From the NCBI RefSeq assembly GCF_002895945.1, contig NZ_NPZB01000002.1:992001-1056000 (forward strand): 64,000 bases of DNA. The letters run 5' to 3'. The DNA comes from Solilutibacter silvestris. GTDB taxonomy: Bacteria; Pseudomonadota; Gammaproteobacteria; Xanthomonadales; Xanthomonadaceae. Position 1 is the stretch's first letter. Each line of letters begins with the position of its first letter. The notes under the pieces were generated by a model. It did no database searches, was not told the DNA's origin, and saw only the letters and a list, made by a program, of their open reading frames with translations. A program made the translations under genes and the position numbers. This document shows positions 34,211-42,454 of this stretch, piece after piece.

Positions 34211-35248
34211 TCATGTTGCGGGTTGTTGGAGGGCGCTGTGGATCGGGGGAGATGCGTTGTGCCGCGTGTCGCGCGTCGACTCGCGCACGATCAATTTCGG
34301 CGTGACCAGTTCTGCGTGGGCACCATCGGCGGCGAGCAGGCGACGCACCGCGCGCGCACCAAGCTCGACGATGTCTGTGCCTGCGGTGGTCAGGCGCGGC
34401 CAGGTGCAGGCAGCCAACGGGATGTCATCGAATCCCGCCAGCGCGATGTCGTCGGGAACGTGCACGCCCTTGCGGGCGAGCGCGAACAGGCAACCCAGCG
34501 CCATCTGGTCATTGGCGGCGAACACCGCGTCCGGACGTTCGGCCAAGCCGGCAAGGAATTCGCCCGCTTCATGTCCGCGCGTCACGGTGAAATCACCCGG
34601 CAGGACCCATGGCGTCAGCGATGGCGACAGTTCGCGCAATGCATCGACATAGGCACGCAGGCGTTCGCGCGCCTCGAAGTTGTCTTCCGGACCGGCGATG
34701 AAGGCGATTCGGCGATAGCCGCATTCCAGCAGATGCTCGACGATGGCGCGGGCGCCGGCATGGTTGTCCACGTTGACCGTGGGCAGTTCCGCGCAGGCCG
34801 GCAAATGGCTGTTGATCAGCACCGTCGGGATGCCCGGAAACAGGTTCTCCAGCAGTTGCGCACCGCTGTCCACCTGCGGCGACATGATCAGCAATCCATC
34901 GACACGACCACGCATCGCCTGCAGGACCTGTCGCTGCAGGTCTGGATCGGTATGGCTGCACGACACCAGCAATTGGTGACCCTGCAGCCGCGCTTCGCGT
35001 TCGATGCCGTGGATCAGTTCCGAGAAGAACTCGCCTTCGAAATCCGGCAGCACCACGCCGACCGTATGCGTGCGCCGACTGCTGAGGCTGCGCGCGGCAT
35101 GGTGCGGCTGGTAACGCAGTTCCGCGGCTGCCGCCAACACCTTGGCTCGCGCTTCCTCGGTCACGCTGTCCTGGCCGTTGAGCGCACGCGACACGGTCGC
35201 CACCGACACCTTGGCGAGCACTGCTATGTCCTTGATGGTGACCGCCAT
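34211..35248 (-). CDS. LacI-family transcriptional regulator
   Basis: The 345-residue protein has the N-terminal helix-turn-helix (TIKDIAVLAKVSVATVSRAL, residues 4-23), the hinge helix near 50-60 and a periplasmic-binding-protein-like sensor domain. The recognition helix SVATVSRAL is of the type that binds TGTAA-NCGN-TTACA palindromes, and four of these occur at the locus, including one 43 bases upstream of its own ATG. It is therefore the likely local, autoregulated repressor, relieved by a sugar from the imported glycan. It sits at the head of the lacI-receptor-halogenase operon and downstream of the GH3 gene on the same strand. Confidence 0.93.
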   Translation of the reverse strand: MAVTIKDIAVLAKVSVATVSRALNGQDSVTEEARAKVLAAAAELRYQPHHAARSLSSRRTHTVGVVLPDFEGEFFSELIHGIEREARLQGHQLLVSCSHTDPDLQRQVLQAMRGRVDGLLIMSPQVDSGAQLLENLFPGIPTVLINSHLPACAELPTVNVDNHAGARAIVEHLLECGYRRIAFIAGPEDNFEARERLRAYVDALRELSPSLTPWVLPGDFTVTRGHEAGEFLAGLAERPDAVFAANDQMALGCLFALARKGVHVPDDIALAGFDDIPLAACTWPRLTTAGTDIVELGARAVRRLLAADGAHAELVTPKLIVRESTRDTRHNASPPIHSALQQPAT

Positions 35249-35290
35249 GTCGTGCCGACCAACCCGTCCGATCCGCTGAGTCGAGTCGAA

Positions 35291-35304
35291 TGTAAACGTT
35301 TACA
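35291..35304. promoter_or_regulatory. LacI-type operator upstream of lacI
   Basis: TGTAAACGTTTACA is a perfect palindrome 43-56 bases upstream of the lacI ATG. It implies autoregulation and control of the receptor and halogenase-like genes behind it. The flanking TCGAA on the left is also shared with the GH144 promoter. Confidence 0.82.
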
Positions 35305-35328
35305 AACGAAGGTGTAAAGGTTTCGTCA

Positions 35329-35372
35329 CAACTTTCGATTGCGCGTCGCAGCAATTCGTATCGGTATGTTGT
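35329..35372 (-). repeat. Conserved 44-bp promoter block, copy 2
   Basis: Partner of 26315-26358 (37 of 44 identical), at the same distance from the operator and from the start codon. It lies just outside the GH3 stop at 35391, so the likeness cannot come from coding constraint. It is absent at the 17273 and 26466 operators as far as can be seen. Confidence 0.6.
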
Positions 35373-35390
35373 GCTTGTCGCAGCGCAGCA

Positions 35391-37634
35391 TCAATGCTGC
35401 GCGATGACCTCGAACGAACCTGACAGCGTGGCCTCTGAGCTGCCGCCGACAAACACACTGAAGCGTCCAGGCTCCACGACTTTGCGCATCCCGGCATCAT
35501 GGAATGCGTAGTCTTCGCGCCCGAGTTCAAACGTGATCGCCCCGCTCTCTCCTACAGCCAGGTGAATGCGTCGGAACCCGCGCAGTTGTCGCACCGGTCG
35601 CGTCACGCTGGCCACTTCATCGCGCAGATACAGCTGCACCACTTCATCGCCAGCCCGCGTGCCGGTATTGGTCACCGTGACCGTCACTTTCTGGCGGCCA
35701 TTCGCGGTGATGCGTGGCGACGCGATCCGCAGCTTGTCGTAACCAAAGGTGGTGTAGCTCAGGCCGTAGCCGAAAGAAAACAGCGGCGTCCACGGCGCGT
35801 CGATGTACTTCGATGTGTATTTCTCTTCCGCGCGCGGTGGACGTCCCGTCATCTTGTGCGCGTAATAGATCGGCACCTGGCCGACGTTGCGCGGGAAGGT
35901 GATGGCGAGACGTGCCGCCGGATTGACGTCACCGAACAGGATGTCGCTGATGGCGTTGCCGCCCTCGATACCGGGGAACCATGCTTCGACCAGCGCCGAT
36001 GTTTCCTCTGCCAGTTTCCCGACTGAAAGCGGCCGCCCATTCAACAGCACCGCGACCACCGGCTTGCCCGTCGCGACCAGCGCATCGGCCAGTGCCTGCT
36101 GGTTGCCGGGGAGATCAAGCGACGTGCGGCTCGCCGCTTCCGCGCTCATCTCCGGACTCTCACCCACGAACAACAACACGACATCGGAATCCCGCGCAGC
36201 TTTCACTGCTGCCGCGAAACCCGAGCGGTCGTCGCCGATCAATTCGCTGCCACGCGCGTACACCACGCGTTTCTCTCCCAGGGTATTCCTCAGCGCGGCC
36301 AGCGGCGTCACTGCATCTTCGGGTTTCCCTGCACCCGGCCAGTTGCCGACCATCGCCCATGGTTGATCGGCCAACGGCCCGATCACTGCGACCTCGCCGA
36401 TGTCCTTGCGCAACGGCAACACGTCGCGCGCATTCTTCAGCAAGACGATGGAACGACCGGCTGCGACACGCGCGACCTGGCGATGTTCGGGCGTGAGGAT
36501 GGACGCACGCTCGCGTGCTGGATCGGCACCGCGATACGGATCATCGAACAGTCCGAGCCTGCATTTGGCGACCAGTACGCGCTGCACCGAGGCGTCGACG
36601 ACGGCGAGCGGCAATCGTCCGGATGCCACCCGTTGTGGCAGCTCCTTGCTGTAGATCTCACTGATCATGTCGACATCCACGCCGGCACGCAGCGCGCGTT
36701 CGCCGGCATCGCCGCGATTGCCGGCGACGCCATGGTTCATCAGCTCCATCACCCCGGTGTAATCGCTGACGACCACGCCATTCCATCCCCATTGCTTGCG
36801 CAACAGGCCATTGATCAGCGCGCCATTGGCGTGCATCGGCGTGCCGTCGAGTTCATTGAACGCGGCCATGATCGATCCCACGCCGGCGTCGACGGCTGCC
36901 TTGAACGGCGGCAAGTAGACGTCTTGCAGCGTCTGCGGCGACATCGAGGCGATGTTGTAATCGCGGCCGCCTTCCGCGGCGCCGTAGCCGACGAAATGCT
37001 TGGCGGTGGCGAGCACGCTGTCGTGCGCCGAAAGATCGCGGCCCTGGAAACCGCGCACGCGCGCCGCCGCCATCATTGAACCCAGATAGGGATCCTCGCC
37101 CGATCCTTCGACGACACGACCCCATCGTGGATCGCGCGCGATGTCGACCATCGGTGCATAGGTCCAGTGGATGCCGCTGGCACTTGCTTCCACTGCCGCG
37201 ATACGCGCGCTGCGTTCGGCTAGTTCCGGATCGAAACTGCCCGCCTCCGCCAACGGCACCGGGAAGATGGTGCGATAGCCGTGGATCACGTCATCGGCGA
37301 ACAGCAGCGGGATCTTCAATCGCGAACGCGTCACCGCGATTTCCTGCAAACGACGCGTATCGGCGACGCCACGCACGCCGAGGAATGAGCCAACGCCACC
37401 GGCAGCGATCACTTCATCGCCGCCGGCTTGTCCTTGCGATCCAGCTGCACCGGTCGCGATCGCCTGCCGGGCAAGCTGGTTGAGCTGCCCGAGTTTCTCG
37501 GCCGCCGTCATCCGTGCCATCAGGTTGCGGATGCGTGGGGAAGCGGCGCTGCAATCGGCGGCACTGGCGTATGCGGGATGCAACAGCGCCGTCAAGGCGG
37601 TGATCAACGAAAGACGCCGGATGGAACTGTGCAT
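35391..37634 (-). CDS. Beta-glucosidase, glycoside hydrolase family 3 (BglX-like)
   Basis: The 747-residue protein has a signal peptide (ending YASA-A), so it is periplasmic. The GH3 N-terminal barrel carries the substrate-binding motif GSGEDPYLG and KHFVGYG, and the nucleophile Asp291 sits in VVSDYTG. The alpha/beta sandwich follows, then a fibronectin-III-like C-terminal domain from about residue 650 (VTVTVTNTGTRAGDEVVQLYLRD split over that region). The layout is that of E. coli BglX. Together with the cytosolic GH1 enzyme this gives beta-glucosidases in two compartments. It precedes lacI on the same strand, but an operator lies between them and none is seen upstream of GH3, so it may have its own promoter (37640-37700). 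Confidence 0.92.
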   Translation of the reverse strand: MHSSIRRLSLITALTALLHPAYASAADCSAASPRIRNLMARMTAAEKLGQLNQLARQAIATGAAGSQGQAGGDEVIAAGGVGSFLGVRGVADTRRLQEIAVTRSRLKIPLLFADDVIHGYRTIFPVPLAEAGSFDPELAERSARIAAVEASASGIHWTYAPMVDIARDPRWGRVVEGSGEDPYLGSMMAAARVRGFQGRDLSAHDSVLATAKHFVGYGAAEGGRDYNIASMSPQTLQDVYLPPFKAAVDAGVGSIMAAFNELDGTPMHANGALINGLLRKQWGWNGVVVSDYTGVMELMNHGVAGNRGDAGERALRAGVDVDMISEIYSKELPQRVASGRLPLAVVDASVQRVLVAKCRLGLFDDPYRGADPARERASILTPEHRQVARVAAGRSIVLLKNARDVLPLRKDIGEVAVIGPLADQPWAMVGNWPGAGKPEDAVTPLAALRNTLGEKRVVYARGSELIGDDRSGFAAAVKAARDSDVVLLFVGESPEMSAEAASRTSLDLPGNQQALADALVATGKPVVAVLLNGRPLSVGKLAEETSALVEAWFPGIEGGNAISDILFGDVNPAARLAITFPRNVGQVPIYYAHKMTGRPPRAEEKYTSKYIDAPWTPLFSFGYGLSYTTFGYDKLRIASPRITANGRQKVTVTVTNTGTRAGDEVVQLYLRDEVASVTRPVRQLRGFRRIHLAVGESGAITFELGREDYAFHDAGMRKVVEPGRFSVFVGGSSEATLSGSFEVIAQH

Positions 37635-37707
37635 GTCGGATTCACCACGCAGTCGAAAGCGAAAAATGCAGCTATATCACGCGCACTTTATCGCAGCAAC
37701 GAAGCGC

Positions 37708-37980
37708 TCACTCCTGCGGCGTCTTCGCCTCGATCTGCAACGCGTGGATGTCGGTCTGCATCAACGTCCCGAGCGCGTCGTACACCGCGCGATGCCGTGC
37801 CAGCAATCCCTGCCCAGCAAATACGCCCGATACAACCCGCACCTTGAAGTGGCCGCGGCCATCACGGGCGCCGGCGTGGCCGGCATGACGTGCGCTGTCG
37901 TCGATGACGTCCAATGCTTCGGGCTGCAGTGCCGTTTCCAGCGCCGATCTGATGGCATCGACTCGCGCGTCCTTGTTCAT
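37708..37980 (-). CDS. bolA: BolA-family protein
   Basis: The 90-residue protein is a BolA/IbaG-type protein. These work with monothiol glutaredoxins in iron-sulfur trafficking, and some act as transcription regulators under stress. The class II KH-like fold is indicated by the helix [22 protein letters not shown], the conserved histidine in [11 protein letters not shown], and the C-terminal [11 protein letters not shown] with the helix that follows. The ATG at 37980 overlaps the stop of the YCII-domain gene (ATGA), so the pair is one operon. Paralogues are hard to tell apart, hence only family-level certainty. Confidence 0.88.
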   Translation of the reverse strand: MNKDARVDAIRSALETALQPEALDVIDDSARHAGHAGARDGRGHFKVRVVSGVFAGQGLLARHRAVYDALGTLMQTDIHALQIEAKTPQE

Positions 37981-38276
37981 GGCAGCACCTTGCGGAACGG
38001 CCGCACCTCCACCCGCGTGTAGACACCAGCGCTGCGATAAGGATCGGCCTCGGCCCAGGCACGGGCGTCCTCCAGCGACGGGAACTCCGCGATCACCGCG
38101 CTGCCGCTGAATCCCGCCGGGCCCGGATCCTCGGCATCGATGGCCGGACACGGCCCGGCGAGCAGCAATCGTCCTTCATCCAGCAATGCCTGCAGGCGCG
38201 CCAGATGCGCCGGACGCTGGGCCAGCCGCTGTGCCAGCACGTCGGCGCCGTCATAGCCTTCGATCAGATACCACAT
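37977..38276 (-). CDS. YciI-like protein (YCII domain)
   Basis: A 99-residue protein of the YCII ferredoxin-like fold. The family markers are the N-terminal MWYLIEGYD strand, the [19 protein letters not shown] segment with its histidine, and the [18 protein letters not shown] segment. Enzymatic role is unknown; the fold resembles muconolactone isomerase and chlorite-dismutase-like domains. It is translationally coupled to bolA, an order frequent in xanthomonads. A perfect CRP/Clp site lies 72 bases upstream of its ATG. Confidence 0.87.
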   Translation of the reverse strand: MWYLIEGYDGADVLAQRLAQRPAHLARLQALLDEGRLLLAGPCPAIDAEDPGPAGFSGSAVIAEFPSLEDARAWAEADPYRSAGVYTRVEVRPFRKVLP

Positions 38277-38347
38277 GCGTTGTTCCTCGAACCGGATGAT
38301 GCCGACAGTCTACGCAGCCGCCCGACCATCGCGGCCGTGTATGCTGA

Positions 38348-38363
38348 TGTGAGCGCAATCACA
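38348..38363. promoter_or_regulatory. CRP/Clp binding site
   Basis: TGTGAGCGCAATCACA has both perfect half-sites of the CRP consensus TGTGA-N6-TCACA, which the xanthomonad regulator Clp also recognises. It lies in the divergent region between yciI-bolA (72 bases to its ATG, activator range) and the membrane-protein gene (12 bases before its ATG, a repressing position). Confidence 0.7.
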
Positions 38364-38374
38364 CAACGCCCGGC

Positions 38375-38881
38375 ATGAAGTGGGACACTTTCACCATTCT
38401 CGAACAGATGCTGATCCTGCTGACCATCTGCGGGCAGCTGTGGATTTCCGCCAAGGTCATCCTTGCCGCGCATGGCAATGAACGCTACGTGCGCAGCATG
38501 GCCTTCGCCACCGGGTTGCTGCTGTTCCTGCTGTGCCGGCCGCTGGGCGTCACTTTCGCCGACCTGATGCTCAAGGCCCACGCTCAGGACAACACCTTCA
38601 ACCTGGTCCTGATCGGTGGCGCGATGCCCTTCCTGATCGGCGTGCTGGTCTCGGAAGGCACGGTGCTGGCCCTGCACATGCGCAAGCCGGTGTTCGTGCG
38701 CTTCATGCTGATCGTCGCCGCTTTCACCCTGTCGCAGGCGGCCTATACCAATTACACGGCGGTGACCACGCATGTCACCACGCTCGACAAGGCCTACATC
38801 CCCAACCTCTGCTATGCGGTCGCGGTCGGTCTGTGGATGACCTTCCGCTACCACGACCGCCGCGGCGAGGCGCTGGCCTGA
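38375..38881 (+). CDS. Small polytopic membrane protein of unknown function
   Basis: The 168-residue product has four to five hydrophobic segments (about 8-30, 42-62, 77-99, 108-128 and 145-160) joined by short loops, and a charged C-terminal tail (RYHDRRGEALA). No catalytic or transport motif was recognised. Two histidines and several tyrosines occur in the loop before the last helix. It may be the first gene of a plus-strand group leading to scpA, but a 216-base gap with no clear gene separates them. A perfect CRP/Clp site lies directly upstream of the ATG. Confidence 0.68.
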   Translation: MKWDTFTILEQMLILLTICGQLWISAKVILAAHGNERYVRSMAFATGLLLFLLCRPLGVTFADLMLKAHAQDNTFNLVLIGGAMPFLIGVLVSEGTVLALHMRKPVFVRFMLIVAAFTLSQAAYTNYTAVTTHVTTLDKAYIPNLCYAVAVGLWMTFRYHDRRGEALA

Positions 38882-39097
38882 ATCGCCCGTTGCAAACCGC
38901 CCGACTGGACAAGCCGCCCGTGGCCGCTTACGCTTGGTCCCCATACGCGACCAGCGTGCCCCGCCGTTCCCCCACACGGCACCCCGGGCCCGCTCCCGCC
39001 CTCCGCTCCGATTCGCGCGACCCGACCGCCCCCGCGGCTGTGGCGACGTGCAACCCGTTGAACCAGAGCCTGACACCGCCGGCCCCGCGCCGAATGC

Positions 39098-40018
39098 ATG
39101 ACTGAATCCGAACAGCCGATCGCCGTCGAGGCGCCAGCAACTCCCGAACACCCCGGTGCCCCGCGGCAGCAGGAAATGCCGCTGGCGACCGTGCTCGGCC
39201 AGCCGCTGCTGCAAATCCCGCAGGATCTCTACATCCCGCCGGATGCGCTCGAGGTCATCCTCGACGCGTTCGAGGGTCCGCTCGACCTGCTGCTGTACCT
39301 GATCCGCCGCCAGAACCTCGACATCCTCGACATTCCGGTCGCCGAGATCACCCGCCAGTACGTCGACTACATCCAGGCCATGCACGAAATGCGTTTCGAG
39401 CTGGCCGCCGAATACCTGGTGATGGCCGCAATCCTGGCCGAGATCAAATCGCGCCTGCTGCTGCCGCGCCCGCCCAACGAGGAAGGACTGGAAGACGATC
39501 CGCGCGCCGACCTGGTGCGCCGTCTGCAGGAATACGAACGCTACAAGCAGGCCGCCGAGGATCTCGACACCCTGCCCCGGCAGGATCGCGACACCACCGT
39601 CGCTTCGGCGCATGTGCCCGACCGCGCCGCGGTGCGGGAGCCGCCGCCGGTGGAACTGAAGGAGATGCTGCTCGCCCTGCACGATGTGCTGAAGCGCGCT
39701 GATCTCTACACCCACCACGCGATCAAGCGCGATGCCTTGAGCGTGCGCCAACGCATGGCCGAACTGCTCGACCGCCTGCACGATGGCGCCTTCCACCGCT
39801 TCGAGTCGCTGTTCACGGCGGAAGAAGGACGTCTCGGCATCGTCGTCACCTTCCTCGGCATGCTCACGCTGGCCAAGGAACAGCTGATCGAAATCGTGCA
39901 GGAAGCCGCGCTGCAGCCGATCTACATCAAGTCGCTTGCCAGCGCCGACGCACCTGCGGAAGTGCCGGACAGCGAATTCGATTCACCCGTCGCCGACACC
40001 GCGACCGACAACACCTGA
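39098..40018 (+). CDS. scpA: Segregation and condensation protein A
   Basis: ScpA is the kleisin that bridges the two SMC heads. The 306-residue product begins with about 45 variable residues and then enters the conserved N-terminal domain (AFEGPLDLLLYLIRRQNLDILDIPVAEITRQY split across 57-90). It continues with EYLVMAAILAEIKSRLLLPRP, which touches the SMC neck, and ends in the C-terminal winged helix that binds the SMC cap. A longer N-terminus than the B. subtilis protein is usual in this group. Its scpB partner starts six bases after its stop. The matching smc gene is at 11998. Confidence 0.95.
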   Translation: MTESEQPIAVEAPATPEHPGAPRQQEMPLATVLGQPLLQIPQDLYIPPDALEVILDAFEGPLDLLLYLIRRQNLDILDIPVAEITRQYVDYIQAMHEMRFELAAEYLVMAAILAEIKSRLLLPRPPNEEGLEDDPRADLVRRLQEYERYKQAAEDLDTLPRQDRDTTVASAHVPDRAAVREPPPVELKEMLLALHDVLKRADLYTHHAIKRDALSVRQRMAELLDRLHDGAFHRFESLFTAEEGRLGIVVTFLGMLTLAKEQLIEIVQEAALQPIYIKSLASADAPAEVPDSEFDSPVADTATDNT

Positions 40019-40023
40019 GCCCG

Positions 40024-40752
40024 ATGGACCAGACCCTGATCAACCGCATCGTCGAAGCCGCCCTGCTGGCAGCGCCGCAACCGCTCACCGTGGTACAGCT
40101 CCATGGGCTGTTCCCGCTCGACGAGCCCGCACCCGACGGCAGCGTGCAGGCCGCGCTGGAAACCCTGCAGGCGGAATGCCAACCCCGTGGCGTGGAACTG
40201 GTGGAAGTCGCCAGTGGCTGGCGCTACCAGGTCAAGGCCGACGTCCACGCCTGGGTGGCGCGGCTGTGGGCGGAACGCCAGACCAAGTACACTCGCGCCA
40301 CGCTGGAAACGCTGGCGCTGATCGCCTATCGCCAGCCGATCACCCGCGGCGAGATCGAACAGATCCGCGGCGTCGCGACCAACAGCAACATCATCAAGGC
40401 ACTGGAAGAACGCGAGTGGATCCGCGTGGTCGGCCATCGCGACGTTCCCGGACGACCGGAACTGCTCGGCACGACGAAGGGCTTCCTCGATTATTTCGGA
40501 CTGAAGCGCCTCGACGAACTGCCGCCGCTGTCGGAACTCAAGGATTTCGGCGAGCTGGATCCGCAATTGCAATTCGATCCCGCATCGGCGCCCGTTTCGG
40601 TTAATGCATCGATGAATGATGAAGCCGCATCCGGCGACATCGACCACGATGAAGCTGAAGCTTCATCTTCCCCTGAAACACACGACGTCGAACACGACGA
40701 AACACCCGCCCTCGCCGAAGACGGCGACAGCACTGGAGCTAAACATGAGTGA
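40024..40752 (+). CDS. scpB: Segregation and condensation protein B
   Basis: ScpB dimers clasp the centre of ScpA in the SMC-ScpAB condensin. The 242-residue protein has the two winged-helix domains (LINRIVEAALLAAPQPLTV at the start, then TRATLETLALIAYRQPITRG and EWIRVVGHRDVPGRPELLG). An acidic, probably disordered tail of about 50 residues rich in Asp, Glu and Ser follows. It is in an operon with scpA and overlaps the rluB start by eight bases, a gene order found widely in Gram-negatives. Confidence 0.95.
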   Translation: MDQTLINRIVEAALLAAPQPLTVVQLHGLFPLDEPAPDGSVQAALETLQAECQPRGVELVEVASGWRYQVKADVHAWVARLWAERQTKYTRATLETLALIAYRQPITRGEIEQIRGVATNSNIIKALEEREWIRVVGHRDVPGRPELLGTTKGFLDYFGLKRLDELPPLSELKDFGELDPQLQFDPASAPVSVNASMNDEAASGDIDHDEAEASSSPETHDVEHDETPALAEDGDSTGAKHE

Positions 40753-42400
40753 CCAACCGATCAAACGCACCCTGTCCCTGAAACAACGCGAGGCTGCCGC
40801 AGCCGCCGCGCCCAGGCTGGAAGAACGCCTGCAGAAAGTGCTGGCGCAGGCCGGATTGGGATCGCGCCGCGCGCTGGAACAACGCATCGCCGCGGGCGCA
40901 GTGAAGGTCAATGGCGAAGCCGCCACGGTTGGCATGAGCGTGGGCGGCGGCGACAAGATCGAACTCGACGGCAAGACCTTCGTCGCCAGCGCACTGACCG
41001 AACCGGCACGCGTGCTGATCTACAACAAACCGGAAGGCGAAGTCACCACGCGCGAGGACCCCGAAGGTCGCCCGACCATCTTCGATGCACTGCCGACGCT
41101 GAAGGGCGCGCGCTGGATCGCCATCGGTCGCCTCGACATCAACACCACCGGCCTGTTGCTGCTCACCACCGATGGCGAGCTGGCCAACGCGATGATGCAT
41201 CCCTCATTCGAAGTCGAACGCGAATACGTTTGCCGCGTGCGTCCGCCTGAAGGCGAGGAACAGGTCAGCGACAAGCTCCTCCTCACATTGCGTCGTGGCG
41301 TCGAGCTGGAAGACGGCCCGGCCAAGTTCGACGATATCGAACGCATCGGTGGTTCCGATTCGCACGATTGGTTCAAGGTGCTGCTGAAGGAAGGCCGCAA
41401 CCGCGAAGTGCGTCGCCTGTGGGAATCACAGGGTTGCCAGGTGTCGCGCCTGAAACGCATCCGCTATGGCACGGTGACGTTGCCGCAGCAGCTGCTGCGC
41501 GGCCAGTCGCAGGAATTGCCGGATGCGCAGGTGGAAGCGCTGCGCAAGAAGCTTGGTCTGGAAGATGGCCCGCCGTCGGCGCTCACGCTGCAGCCGGTGA
41601 TCGGCCAGCGCAAGGCGAGCAAATCGGCCCATCATTTCAATGAACGCCGCAGCGAAGGCTATGTCAGCGGCCACAACGCCGCCGATGAAGGCCGCGAACT
41701 GCGTCGCTTCGACAACGTCCGCGAGGATCGTCGTGGTCGTGGCGGCCCGCGCAAACCCGGCGCGCTCACGGTGACCGGCGATGCCGCCGCCAATCAGGCC
41801 AACAAGCGCTTCAAGATCAAGGGCGCGGATCGCCAACCCGGCCAGCGCATGCGCCCCGGTGAAGTGCGCGGTGGCGACAATCCGGCAGCGATGAAGACCT
41901 GGTACGTGCCGGAAGGCGTCGATACCGGCCCGACCGGTCATCGCAATGTCGATGGCAATCGCGCGCCGAAGAAATACGGCCAGAATCGCGAATTCGGTCA
42001 GAACCGTGGTCCCGGAGGCCCCGCACGCGGACCTGGTGGTCCGGGTCGTGGTCCCGGCGGTCCTGGTGGCCCCGGTCGTGGACCCGGTGGTCCGGGTCGC
42101 GGGCCGAATCGTGGCGATGGCGGCGGCAATCCCTACGGCGCATCCCGCGGCGAAGCCAAACCGCATCATCCCTACGGACATCCCGGCAACGCGCCGAGTT
42201 TTCCCTCCGATCATGCCAATCCGGGCAGCTTCAATCCCTACGGCGAACGGCCGCGCAGCGCGCATCCGGGTGGCCCGCGTCCCGGCGGCAATCGTCCCGG
42301 TGGACCTGGTGGACCGCGCCCGCAAGGCAATCGTGGCCCGCGCCCCGGTGGCGGTGGACGTCCGGGCGGCGGCGGTCATCGCGGCCCGCGTGGCGGCTGA
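40745..42400 (+). CDS. rluB: 23S rRNA pseudouridine synthase B with long Gly/Arg-rich tail
   Basis: RluB isomerises U2605 of 23S rRNA. The 551-residue protein has an S4 RNA-binding domain (about 24-85) and the RsuA-type catalytic domain with the nucleophile Asp131 in GRLDINTTG. The conserved core ends near residue 275. The remaining 275 residues are basic and low-complexity, with Arg/Asn-rich stretches and tandem Gly-Pro-Gly-Arg units (bases 42005-42110), close to RGG-type RNA-binding tails. E. coli RluB is 291 residues. The ATG at 40745 was chosen because it overlaps scpB and starts the conserved MSDQPIKRTLSLK; the frame open to 40616 lies within scpB. Confidence 0.9.
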   Translation: MSDQPIKRTLSLKQREAAAAAAPRLEERLQKVLAQAGLGSRRALEQRIAAGAVKVNGEAATVGMSVGGGDKIELDGKTFVASALTEPARVLIYNKPEGEVTTREDPEGRPTIFDALPTLKGARWIAIGRLDINTTGLLLLTTDGELANAMMHPSFEVEREYVCRVRPPEGEEQVSDKLLLTLRRGVELEDGPAKFDDIERIGGSDSHDWFKVLLKEGRNREVRRLWESQGCQVSRLKRIRYGTVTLPQQLLRGQSQELPDAQVEALRKKLGLEDGPPSALTLQPVIGQRKASKSAHHFNERRSEGYVSGHNAADEGRELRRFDNVREDRRGRGGPRKPGALTVTGDAAANQANKRFKIKGADRQPGQRMRPGEVRGGDNPAAMKTWYVPEGVDTGPTGHRNVDGNRAPKKYGQNREFGQNRGPGGPARGPGGPGRGPGGPGGPGRGPGGPGRGPNRGDGGGNPYGASRGEAKPHHPYGHPGNAPSFPSDHANPGSFNPYGERPRSAHPGGPRPGGNRPGGPGGPRPQGNRGPRPGGGGRPGGGGHRGPRGG

Positions 42401-42414
42401 GTTCGACAAACACG

Positions 42415-42450
42415 AAACACCGCGGCTTGCAGCTGCGGTGTTTTGCTTTA
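42415..42450 (+). terminator. Rho-independent terminator after rluB
   Basis: Arms AAACACCGC and GCGGTGTTT (9 bp perfect, extendable by a few pairs inside) are followed by TTGCTTT on the plus strand. On the minus strand TTTCGTGTTTG follows, so it can also stop transcripts from the convergent omega-amidase operon. Confidence 0.75.
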
Positions 42451-42454
42451 CGCG

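Noticed and set aside
31159-34305. 1048-codon plus-strand open frame opposite the TonB receptor
   Set aside because: The minus-strand protein has a signal peptide, plug and C-terminal Phe. The antisense frame shows no domain and no start signal.
42000-42120. Tandem GC-rich repeats considered as a CRISPR-like or satellite array
   Set aside because: The repeats are codon-length variations encoding Gly-Pro-Arg units inside the rluB frame, with no constant spacers.
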